From a virus: a stretch of 39,959 nt of DNA. Shown in pieces: positions 12,779 through 22,200 of this stretch. Position 1 is the first letter of the stretch; each line of letters opens with the position of its first letter. A program made the position numbers and the translations under genes. The notes under the pieces were generated by a model that was given only the letters and a program-made list of their open reading frames with translations, did no database searches and was not told the origin of the DNA. The stretch covers positions 1 through 39,959 of the IMG/VR virus record IMGVR_UViG_3300020469_000099. One strand, 5' to 3'.

Positions 12779-13030
12779 ATGAACGACAAAAAAACCGGTA
12801 GAGTAAAACAACTTGAAAGGAAAATGCACTCGTGCACTCAACTTATAGAACAATTATTAAGACAGAATACATATTTAAGAGATCTTGCTGTCGGAACTTT
12901 AGAAACAATTAAACTAATGCCAGATTATGAAGAAGCTATTCAAAAGCTCAAAGACCAAACCGCTGAGCAAGCTGGGAAAGATGCTAACAGCGAGAAAAAA
13001 TTTGAACCCTTGGGAGAAGCTGGCAACTAG
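12779..13030 (+). CDS. Small coiled-coil protein between nrdB and nrdA (83 aa)
   Basis: ATG at 12779 after an AT-rich leader (AATTAAATAAAATG). A helical region with coiled-coil character fills residues 5-60 (VKQLERKMHSCTQLIEQLLR; LETIKLMPDYEEAIQKLKDQ); the tail is charged and flexible. No enzyme motif. It overlaps the next small membrane protein gene by 50 nt. Function unknown. Confidence 0.6.
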   Translation: MNDKKTGRVKQLERKMHSCTQLIEQLLRQNTYLRDLAVGTLETIKLMPDYEEAIQKLKDQTAEQAGKDANSEKKFEPLGEAGN

Positions 13031-13202
13031 ATCAGGATATATGGGTAGCGGTTTTTTAATCGCAGCTCAATGGACCATAGACCCTAAGCTATACGTGCTT
13101 GGGTTTATTTTAGTAATCTTGCAAACTACTAGCAGGAAACAATGGAACTTAGTAGTATTAAATATGAATGGGCTTTTTGCCTGGTTAAATCACTTATTTT
13201 AA
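12981..13202 (+). CDS. Small membrane protein between nrdB and nrdA (73 aa)
   Basis: The start is placed at ATG 12981; an upstream in-frame ATG at 12927 would lengthen the overlap with the previous gene. The protein starts NPWEKLATRSGYMGSGF after a basic leader and has two probable membrane segments (GSGFLIAAQWTI and LYVLGFILVILQ), then TTSRKQWNLVVLNMNGLFAW. I recognise this as a recurrent small protein of marine phages of unknown function. It ends one base before the nrdA start. Confidence 0.65.
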   Translation: MLTARKNLNPWEKLATRSGYMGSGFLIAAQWTIDPKLYVLGFILVILQTTSRKQWNLVVLNMNGLFAWLNHLF

Positions 13203-14924
13203 ATGTGGAATGAAGACTGGATCATCGGAGAAGATTACCCTGCGTGGGGTAATAACGACATCTATAAGAAGACAATATCCGGGGGATATTTACATCACGA
13301 CGAAACGCCTAGAGAAGCATACCATCGGGTCGCTAAGACGGTTGCTCGTAGATTATATAAACCGGAAATGGCCTCTACGTTTTTTGATTACATCTGGAAC
13401 GGTTGGCTGTGTCTTGCTAGCCCAGTTCTTAGCAACACCGGAACTGATCGCGGCTTGCCTATTAGTTGCTTTGGTATTGATGTGGCTGACTCAATCCAGG
13501 ATATAGGACAAAAGAACTTAGAAATGATGCTGCTTGCGAAACACGGAGGCGGCGTAGGTATTGGTATAAACCAGATTAGACCAGCTGGAACTAAAATAAC
13601 AGGTAATGGAACAAGTGACGGCGTTGTGCCTTTTTGTAAAATATACGATTCGACTATACTTGCCACTAATCAGGGTTCTGTCAGACGCGGAGCTGCATCG
13701 GTTAATCTTAACATTGAGCACTCCGATTTTGAAGAATGGCTTGACATACGTGAGCCTAAAGGAGATGTCAACAGACAATCACTTAACTTGCATCAATGCG
13801 TTATTGTCGGCGATAAGTTTATGCGAAAGCTTGAGCAAGGAAATGAAGAAGCAAGGAAGAAGTGGGGAAAATTATTACAAAAACGTAAAGCTACTGGAGA
13901 GCCTTATATCTTATTTAAAGGGAACACAAATAAGTCTAATCCACCAGCCTACAAAGAAAACGGACTTAAGGTTCATATGACAAACATCTGTAGTGAGATT
14001 ACATTACATACAGATGAGAACCATAGTTTTGTCTGTTGTTTATCATCATTAAATTTAGCTAAATATGAAGAATGGAAGGGTACTAACCTTATATATGACG
14101 CCACGTTCTTTCTTGACGGCGTTATGGAGGAATTTATTCAAAGAGCCAAAGGTTTACGTGGATTCGACAACTCTGTTCGATCTGCGCAAAAGGGGAGAGC
14201 ATTGGGCTTGGGAGTCCTCGGTTGGCATACGTATATCCAAGAGAAAGGTATTCCTTTCGAGGGTTTATTATCTCAGTATGAGACTAGGAAAATATTCTCA
14301 CAGATTAAGATCGAAAGTGAGCGTGCCTCAATGGATCTGGCAGAGATTTATGGAGAACCTTTATGGTGTAGTGGGACTGGTATGCGTAATACCCATCTTC
14401 GTGCTGTTGCTCCCACTGTTAGTAATAGTAAGTTGTCTGGTAATGTTTCACCCGGAATAGAGCCCTGGGCCGCTAATGTTTTTACAGAGCAGTCTGCCAA
14501 AGGAACTTTTATCAGGAAAAACCCCACGTTAGAAAATGTGTTGGAAGACAACGGTTTAAATAACGATTATATATGGGGTAAGATACTAGGTGACGGAGGT
14601 TCTGTTCAAGACATAGAAGAACTTGACGACGTGCTCATGGGTGATCACGATATACCTGTTAAAGAAGTATTTAAAACCTTCAAAGAGATCAATCAGCTTG
14701 AACTTGTTAATCAAGCGGGTATAAGGCAACAATATATAGATCAGTCAGTTAGCCTTAACCTAGCATTTCCAAGTGTTGCAACACCTAAGTGGTTAAACAA
14801 AGTTCATATGGATGCTTGGAAAAAAGGCGTTAAGACTTTGTATTATACTAGAACTGAAAGTGTATTAAGAGGTGACATAGCTGCAAGTGCTATGGATGAA
14901 AACTGTTTGTCGTGCGACGGTTAA
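13203..14924 (+). CDS. nrdA: Class I ribonucleotide reductase large (alpha) subunit
   Basis: The 573-aa protein has the active-site set: C89 (ISCFGI), N261-x-C263-x-E265 (NICSE) and C278 (VCCLSS), which together carry out ribonucleotide reduction. A YY pair sits in the radical path (TLYYTRTE), and C568-x2-C571 (CLSC) at the very end is the shuttle dithiol. It is short compared with cellular enzymes (~760 aa) and the first residues lead straight into the 10-stranded barrel, so the N-terminal ATP-cone for allosteric activity control is missing, as is common in phages. Local GC is visibly higher than in the small genes upstream. Confidence 0.95.
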   Translation: MWNEDWIIGEDYPAWGNNDIYKKTISGGYLHHDETPREAYHRVAKTVARRLYKPEMASTFFDYIWNGWLCLASPVLSNTGTDRGLPISCFGIDVADSIQDIGQKNLEMMLLAKHGGGVGIGINQIRPAGTKITGNGTSDGVVPFCKIYDSTILATNQGSVRRGAASVNLNIEHSDFEEWLDIREPKGDVNRQSLNLHQCVIVGDKFMRKLEQGNEEARKKWGKLLQKRKATGEPYILFKGNTNKSNPPAYKENGLKVHMTNICSEITLHTDENHSFVCCLSSLNLAKYEEWKGTNLIYDATFFLDGVMEEFIQRAKGLRGFDNSVRSAQKGRALGLGVLGWHTYIQEKGIPFEGLLSQYETRKIFSQIKIESERASMDLAEIYGEPLWCSGTGMRNTHLRAVAPTVSNSKLSGNVSPGIEPWAANVFTEQSAKGTFIRKNPTLENVLEDNGLNNDYIWGKILGDGGSVQDIEELDDVLMGDHDIPVKEVFKTFKEINQLELVNQAGIRQQYIDQSVSLNLAFPSVATPKWLNKVHMDAWKKGVKTLYYTRTESVLRGDIAASAMDENCLSCDG

Positions 14925-14982
14925 TTATTAAATGCGCGCTATGTTTAATTATGCTATACACATGCATATATATGATATATAG

Positions 14983-15072
14983 ATGAGTATGTTTATTTTA
15001 GGATTTTTATATGGCTTTGTTTTAGCCTCAGCCATATTCTTTGTTGTACTTTATTATTTAAAAGACCAATAA
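14983..15072 (+). CDS. Tiny single-pass membrane peptide (29 aa)
   Basis: ATG at 14983 to TAA at 15070-15072. The peptide MSMFILGFLYGFVLASAIFF followed by VVLYYLKDQ is one hydrophobic helix with a short charged end. It is the last candidate gene of the + arm, directly before the terminator hairpin. The length is minimal, so chance cannot be excluded. Confidence 0.4.
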   Translation: MSMFILGFLYGFVLASAIFFVVLYYLKDQ

Positions 15073-15101
15073 AAAAAAGGGGACCACATAATGTGATCCC
15101 C
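15071..15101 (-). terminator. Rho-independent terminator between convergent arms
   Basis: The hairpin at 15079-15101 pairs GGGGA with TCCCC and CACA with TGTG around a TAA loop, with one internal mismatch. On the - strand it is followed by eight T residues (the A run at 15071-15078), a canonical terminator for the structural arm. On the + strand the tail is CTTCTTGG, weaker, but the stem may also slow the left-arm transcription. Confidence 0.85.
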
Positions 15102-15135
15102 TTCTTGGTTACAGGAACTTTTAGGTATGGTACGC

Positions 15136-15399
15136 CTATTTTATATTGTTCCTTTTTTGTTTCATAGTAGCTTCAATAAGACCTCGCTCATATTCTAGTT
15201 GCTTTTCTATATCTATCAGCCTGTCTTCCAGCTCATTAATTACTTTTACTTTTTTGTCTAGTCTGTCGTGCACCATAGTTAATTCTGCTTTAACTGATGT
15301 AAACTCACTAAATACTCCTCCTGCTGTAAATACAGCAATAACAAACCATAAGATGATTTGCCAGTTTTTGATTATAAAACCATTAGTTGAAGAACTCAC
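15136..15399 (-). CDS. Membrane-anchored coiled-coil protein (87 aa), lysis region
   Basis: The N-terminus has one membrane segment (WQIILWFVIAVFTAGGVF, residues ~13-30) followed by a coiled coil to the end (VHDRLDKKVKVINELEDRLI, then DIEKQLEYERGLIEA). The start overlaps the stop of the upstream 103-aa gene by 4 nt. It is next to the amidase group, so a holin, antiholin or spanin-like function is plausible. No holin family was recognised. It is the last gene of the - arm before the terminator. Confidence 0.65.
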   Translation of the reverse strand: MSSSTNGFIIKNWQIILWFVIAVFTAGGVFSEFTSVKAELTMVHDRLDKKVKVINELEDRLIDIEKQLEYERGLIEATMKQKRNNIK

Positions 15400-15707
15400 C
15401 TTACTCTTGATTGGTTAAATAATCTTTCTTCCATTTTATCTATAGATTTCTTTATCTCGCTAATGTCTTCCTTAGTTTCGATAATAGCGTTGTCCATCAT
15501 TTCTTTTTGGAGTTCATATTCTGTTTTTGTGACTGGTGGTTTGGGCTCTTCCATCGCGACTTGTATGTCGGCTTGAAGAGTCATATACATAGACACCATC
15601 GTAGCCACGGTCATACCTGCTGCTATTAAAGTTTTAATAGAAAGACCTACCACTGTTCCTTCACTAAACTCATCGAATTTATCTATTGCAGATTTTTTTC
15701 TAGCCAT
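15396..15707 (-). CDS. Membrane-anchored coiled-coil protein (103 aa), lysis region
   Basis: After a charged start (MARKKSAIDKFDEFSEG) there is one membrane segment (LIAAGMTVATMVSMYMTL, residues ~27-44) and then a coiled coil (YELQKEMMDNAIIETKEDIS, EIKKSIDKMEERL). The organisation mirrors that of the downstream 87-aa protein, suggesting that both sit in the inner membrane with their coils on the same side. Candidate holin or spanin component by position and topology only. Confidence 0.65.
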   Translation of the reverse strand: MARKKSAIDKFDEFSEGTVVGLSIKTLIAAGMTVATMVSMYMTLQADIQVAMEEPKPPVTKTEYELQKEMMDNAIIETKEDISEIKKSIDKMEERLFNQSRVR

Positions 15708-15713
15708 TTTTAT

Positions 15714-15821
15714 TTATACGTTTTTAAACATTAAGAAACTCAACATAGAGTTCCACTTTCTTTTTAAATGATTATTTACTTCAATAATCTTTTTTCCGAT
15801 TTTTACTAATAATTTTCCCAT
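15714..15821 (-). CDS. Cationic amphipathic peptide (35 aa), lysis region
   Basis: ATG at 15821-15819, stop at 15714-15716, between the amidase and the 103-aa membrane protein. The product starts MGKLLVKIGKKIIEVNNHLK and continues RKWNSMLSFLMFKNV. Lys/Arg and hydrophobic residues alternate in a way that gives an amphipathic helix. Such a peptide could disturb or sense the membrane during lysis. Very short; supported by its fit into the gap and same-direction neighbours. Confidence 0.45.
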   Translation of the reverse strand: MGKLLVKIGKKIIEVNNHLKRKWNSMLSFLMFKNV

Positions 15822-15830
15822 ATTGTTTTT

Positions 15831-16253
15831 TTACCAAGCGTTACTTATTTTTTTATACTCTTCCTTAGCGTCAAAGCTAGGACAGGCCTTGCTAGAGAAG
15901 TCTCTATGGCCATATATATCTAGATCACAGTATAAATGCTTTAGTTCCGTAAGAATTTCAATTAGGGACTCTTTTTGTTCCTTTGTTCTTGTATCTTTTG
16001 GCTTTAGGTGCTTTTTATCTATGCCTCCAACATATGCGATGCCAACTGACCCTTTGTTTTGTCCTTTACAGTGAGCACCCATCCTTTCAACAGGTCTGCC
16101 TTCGTGTATTGAACCATCCAAGTAAATTACATAGTGATAACCTATATCACTCCATCCTCTAGCTTTATGCCATGATCGAATATCTTCGACTGTCGTATGT
16201 CTCCCTTCTGGAGTTGCAGTGCAATGTACAATTGCTTTACTTATATCTCTCAT
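15831..16253 (-). CDS. N-acetylmuramoyl-L-alanine amidase, T7 lysozyme-like endolysin
   Basis: The 140-aa product belongs to the Amidase_2 family. The zinc ligands are H10 (AIVHCTAT), H116 (GHRDFS) and C124 (KACPSF); K122 and the YHYVIYLDG segment match the catalytic surroundings of T7 lysozyme. It cleaves the amide bond between MurNAc and L-Ala in peptidoglycan to release progeny. No signal peptide, so it needs a holin to reach the wall. Its ATG overlaps the stop of the giant upstream gene (ATGA). T7 lysozyme also inhibits T7 RNA polymerase, but no such polymerase is seen here. Confidence 0.92.
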   Translation of the reverse strand: MRDISKAIVHCTATPEGRHTTVEDIRSWHKARGWSDIGYHYVIYLDGSIHEGRPVERMGAHCKGQNKGSVGIAYVGGIDKKHLKPKDTRTKEQKESLIEILTELKHLYCDLDIYGHRDFSSKACPSFDAKEEYKKISNAW

Positions 16254-19200
16254 TCTATTACGCGCCTTTTTGTTATTACTTTACGTTTAAGTAAAGTTTT
16301 TGTTTTGTTTTTTTCTTTTTTTTCTTGTATGCCTAAATCCCATTTATTCCAACCACCTATTAAAGCTAATCTTTGATAAAACTCTAATTCACTGTCTGTA
16401 GCATCCTTAAGGTTTGTTATTTTTTTAATAGCTCTGTCTAAAGGTAAATTTGTTAATGCTTCAATTGTTTTACCTGTTATTTCAATAGCTGGATTATCAA
16501 TTGTTAAACCTTGTTCAAATATTTCGTCTCCTTCCCATTTCATAAGATTTGAAGCTCTTTCAATTTTTCTAACTTTTGATGAAATTGGTGGAGATATTCT
16601 AAAAAGTTCCATGATTATTTCTCCATATTCTTTTTTGTATATTCTTATTGCAGCGTTTTTGACTATAGAAAGTATTGCTCCTTGAATACCCATACCTCTT
16701 AATAAAGAATCAGCCATACCGTTAGCAACTCTTATTTCTTTTTTAAGTTTATCTTCATCATCTACATCGCCAAATGCAACTGCAAACATAGCGTTTTGTA
16801 AGGCGTTAAATATTAAGTTTTGAGCAAACGTATAATAAAGTATCTTAGATATGTTTTCTTTATCATTCCCTCGGCGATTCTTAAGATCTAGGGCGGCTTT
16901 TTTAATTATTCTTGCATACTGGGATGGCGTGTTGGCAAAAGCTAGTATTAAACGTCCTAACTCACTAGCTTGTTGCTGGCTAATTTTATCAGGTCTACTT
17001 GACTGTTGAGATTCTTCAGCTGTTTCTCTAAAATCTCTCATAGCTTGAGCTTGTGCATCAGCTTTGTTCATACCACCTTTAACCAAAGCGTTATATCTAT
17101 TTCTGTAAAAAGTAGCACCACCAGTTGCTATAGCAATACTATCAGCCACTTGAGTAGGTGTAAAACCTAGTTTTAATAACTTATTTATTAATCCTCTAAC
17201 TCCTTTTTCTCTAGCAACGTCAGCAATATCCGCTTCGTTAACACTCATTTTTAAACCATCTCTTCTGTTTACTAGAAACTCTGAGTTAAATAACATAGTA
17301 ACATCAGACCAGTATTGTTTTTGATTAGAAAAAGCTTTAGCAGCGGCTACTATATTATTATCTCCAAAGTTTATAAAGTTACCTGCAGATATTAACTGTA
17401 GTAAAGCTGAACGAGTGTTGAAAAACATTATAGCACCAGTAGCGCCGTTAGTCCAATCAACAAATCTATTTACAAGGTTGTTTCTTCCAACGTCTCTGTT
17501 TCTACCTGTCTTCATTCTTTGTAAAGAGTTTTCAACAGCTAATCTGTATGGTTTACCAAATGCAGCTTCAAGTTTATTAAGGTTATTTTCGGAAAATATA
17601 TCATCAACATTATTTTGCCATTCTTCTAAATACTCTGCACGTCTAGTAGTGTTTAGGCTTTCTAGCATGTCTGTGCCTAAATTACCTACCTGCCAAGAGC
17701 TAGTTGGTGTTTTAAAATCTACATTGTTTATTTTTATAATGTTATTAGCAAGCTTTACAAGATTACTTTTTCCATTAATATAGCTAACAAGTTCTTTTTG
17801 TTCTTTCTTTAATAGACCTGGTATTTTTAATCCTTGTTTTGCCCATATGTAAACCCTTAAAGCATCTTCTTGAGTAAACACACTATTAGGTATTTTCTTT
17901 TTTAAGTCTTTTTCTGTTATGTTTAAGTCTTTTTTTATGGCTTGAAAGCTATTTGTTACAACACTTCTTGCAGTTGTAATTTTTTCTATAGCTATAGCAT
18001 AAGGTTTCATTATGTTTTCGTCAACCCACTTTTTCTGCTTGTCACCTAGTTTACCTTTACTAAGAATTTTATACATTAACCCCATAAAATCTTCAGCTGA
18101 TGGGGCAATAAAAAAGTCTATTTTTCCATTTTCTTCTCCCATCTTTGCTGCAGTAACAGCACTAAGTTTTTGTTTAGCAAGTATACCTGTTTTTTCTTCT
18201 ATCATTTTAGCAAAAAATGAAGATTTTTTTCTTTTGCTTGCTTTTGTTTCTGAAAAACCTTCTGCGTTATTTGTTTTAAAAGGGTTTTCTCCACCTTCAA
18301 TCATTTCAATGTTTGAAAAAGAAAATGTTTTACTTAATTTTTTTGCTATTAAATCTGCTATTTCATTATTTAAATATCTTTGCCAATAAAAATCTTTAAA
18401 AGGATTCCAAGGTACACCATCAACATTAGGCATAGTGAACTTACTGTTTGCTTGTGAATTTAAGACTTCATCAAGTTTTTCAGGTAAAGCTATTAAAGTG
18501 TAATTTTTTTGTATAGCTTTTAAATAATCTTCAAACTCTTTATCAGTTTCTAACTTTAACGCCTTTTCAAATAAATTAGTAAACGCATAAGCGTTTGGAA
18601 CAGCGTGCTCCCACTTTATTTTACCTGTACCCCCTTTGTAAAATCCTATAAACTTAGCTCCTCTAGCTGCTGGATGATTTCTTTGGTTTATAGAAGACTC
18701 TAGCATAAAATATAAGCTACCACCAATTTTGTTTTTTAAATCCGAATATTCAGAATCTGAAAGTATTTTTCTTATACCCATAAAAAAGTTAAAAAAGTCT
18801 TTACTATTATTTTTGTTAAAGTCTTTTACTTTTTGTTTAAAACCAGGTAAAGAAGATATTTTATTAAATTTTTTAAAAGTGTTACCAAATACTTGATCTG
18901 CTCTTTGATTTGTCCCAGTTGTTTTCGGGCCAAAGTCAATGTCTTTAATTAAAGCTCTTAAATATGATTTTAACTTTATTTCTCCTTGTTGTATTCCAGA
19001 ATTCTTTTTTCTCTGTGGAGAGTCTGTGTCTTTTTGCTCTATTTGCTTTGTAGTAGGGTTAGATCTTTTTATCCAACTTTCTATTATTTCAGCTTCTTTA
19101 CTGTTTTTTACATACTCAATTGTTCCAAATTTAACTGTTGGAACTAGCATAGATGGTGTAAGTAAACCACTTTCAAAAACACCCGCTTCAGCTAAAAGTT

Positions 19201-22200
19201 GTATATGATCAGCATATTCTTCAACTCCTTCTTGAGTTTGAAAATCAGGTGTTTTAAATCCATTACTTTTGTTAAATTCAACTCCTTTTCTTAAAGAAAA
19301 CTTTTGGTCTATAGATCTATCAATTGGAATAGCAATACTTTTAGGAGTGATTGCTGGGTTTACAAACTCAGTTTTTTCAACCACTTTAGGCTCTTGTATA
19401 GTTTCCATTGTAGCATCAAAACCTAGCTCTTGAGCCATCATCCTTACTATTGCGTCTTTTCTTGTACCTCTAGTGGAAACACCAAGATCTCGGCTAAAAA
19501 AATAATCTAAAAACTCCTCTTTAGTTATATTCTTTTTTCTAAATATACGTTCACCTTCGGGTGTCTTTTCTCTTTTTTGTTTACCGTTTTTGTCTAAAAC
19601 AGGCTCTCTAAATGGAGCAAAGCTTTGGTTTAGTGTTTGTTGAGGAATAGCATCATATAAAGCTTTCCAGTTTTGAGACATAAAAAACTTGTAATCATCT
19701 CTTGATTTAAAAACATTAGTTTTTAACTCTTTGAAGAGTTCGGTGTCAAAAGCTTTTCTAAGAACTTTTTTGAATTCAGGCGAGTTAGGTGGAGGTAATT
19801 TTGTTCCAAATGTTTTTCTAACTGCTTCTCGTACTTTTTCGACTTGCTCATCTGGTAGTTTTATTTTTTTTCTTAAATTTAACTCTTCTTGTTTTGTTGG
19901 TGTTATTGATTCATCAACCGCCTCTTCAATTGTTGTATCAGCTTCTTCAATAGTTGAAGTTTTTTGCTCATCAATTTGTTTTGTAAAACTTTTTGGAAAT
20001 ATTTTTTCGTCTACTTCTATCATTCGTCTAGGCAAATTTAGACTTATAAAAGCCGCTAGACTGTCATTTCTTGAAGGATCATATCTTCTTATTAAACCAA
20101 GTATTCCTCTATCAGTATTTTCTATCTCTGACAAAAGCTCGTCTTTGTAAACATTAAAATCATCATGTTTAAACCTTCTCATTTCAACAAGTTTCTTTGT
20201 AATAGGCTTATATAATTCTATTATTTTACCTTCCCAGTCTCTAGGTTTTTCTTCAAATAACTTTTGTACCGCGTCTGAAGCAACTTTTTGTCTTTCAGTA
20301 GGTTGTTTTTTTAGTGAAGATTTAGTTTCAGTTTGATTTAACTCTTGTAAAAGTTTTTGCTTTCTGTTTTTACTTTGTTCATTTGGATTAAAGTCTGCTT
20401 CGAACTCGTCTATTTGTCTTAGCTCCTCGTATATATTTTCTTTTCTAACTTTTTCTAATAACTCTTGTTTTCTTTTTTTAGACTGTTCTGTTGGTTTAAA
20501 ATCTGCTTCAAACTCATCTATTTTTTGTAGCTCTTTATATATTTCTTGATTTTTTCTTTGTGATTTTTTTGTTTCTGCTTCAAAAAATTGTCCTGATTCT
20601 CTTATTGCTTTTTCATCTTCTGCTAATTGATCTTTCTGCTCTTGAGATAAATCACCTAACTTTCCTTTAATACCATCTTTCGCTGCTTTTTCTAAAACTG
20701 CAGATCCTTTACCGGTTTTAGCATATCTATTATAATCTTTTATAAAGTTTATAATATCAATACCCTCGTCAAAAGATATATCTTTTACACCTACGCTTTG
20801 AAGCAGCCTTCTAAAGAAATCTTCAAGCCTAGTTTTTATGCTGTTATCTAATACAATACCACCACTTTCTATTCCTTCAACAGCTAAAGCTATAGCTTCT
20901 TCAAAAAACACAGCTTCTGATATTTCTCCATTAGCAAATTGTTGCAAATAATCACCTACTCTTTGTTGGTATTCAACACTAGTAAATCTAGCTTTATTTT
21001 TAAGCTCTTCTAGGAAAGATTTACCTGACTCTACAGCTAGTTTAGGGTTTGCCTTAAAGCTTTTGTTTAATATAACATGAGAAACTTCATGTAATAAAGT
21101 TGTTTCAGGTATAGCATCTGCTTTTTCTGATTGTTGATTTACTATTACGCCAACCTTACCATCGCTAGTAGTATAAAAAGTACCATAATTAGCACTTTCT
21201 TTTTCATCTACCTTAATACCTTGTTTTTTTAATTCTTTTATTTTGTTTTTTACCGCATCTTCATTTTCAAGAATCTCAACGTCAGTACTTAATCTTGTTG
21301 CTAAGTTTTTAAGATTTGTTTCTCTACCAGACCTTTTACCTTCTTGAGTTCTAGTTAGTTTAGAATTTTTAATTTTTTCGTCTACAGCTTTTATTTGCTC
21401 GTTTATTTCTTCTCTAAAACCTTCAGGTGTATTATTCTTTTTTTCTAAAAGCTTCTTTTTTTGTACTAATAAATCTATTTCTTCCGATGATACATTTTCT
21501 GGGCTGTTATTTATTGCGTCTATAACATCAACAGCGTATAATTGAGCGTCTCTAAACTCTTGCTTTAATTTTGGGTCTTGTATGCCTTCAGCCATTGCGG
21601 TTAGCTGCATAAGCAAGCCTTCACTATTAGCGCTCATCTCTCTGTAAAATCTAATTTTTTCGTTAGAAAAAGTTTTAGCAGCACCTACAGTACCTAAACC
21701 AGAACTTAACATTACCGTACCGGCTAAAAGTCTTTTTTGATCGGCTACAAAAGAGCTTGAATCAGGTAGTCCTAAACCAAAAGCTAAGTCTGCCATTATT
21801 TTGCTACCAGCTTGAAACTCTTCTTCTAAGGTTTCTAAACCTATACCTTTAACAAATTGTGCTACAGCAGCTTGAGTGGCTTGTTTATTGGCGGCAGTTT
21901 TTAAGTTTCCTATAAAATCATTTAATAATCTAGAACCTTTTACTCCTTTAAAAAAATTAGCATCAGGCATTATGCTTTGCACTAAACCTTCAGCCAAAGA
22001 AACCACGCCGCTATAAACAGTAGCTTGATTATCACTTAAACCTCTTTTCATAGCTTCGGCTTTATTGTCTAAAACAGTTATGCTAAAAGCTGATTCAGCC
22101 ATAATAATGCTGTTTTTAGTCGCTTGGCTAATTGGCTTCAGGGGAGTAGAAGTTATGTTTTTTAAGTTTTTAACATTTTTTAAAGAAGAGGCCTGGCCTT

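Noticed and set aside
13210-14551. Several alternative-frame open frames of 67-131 codons within nrdA
   Set aside because: They are shadows caused by the higher GC content of nrdA; the nrdA frame has all catalytic residues.
17415-20150. + strand open frames opposite the giant virion gene
   Set aside because: Phe/Ser/Leu-rich antisense translations without start context or family resemblance.
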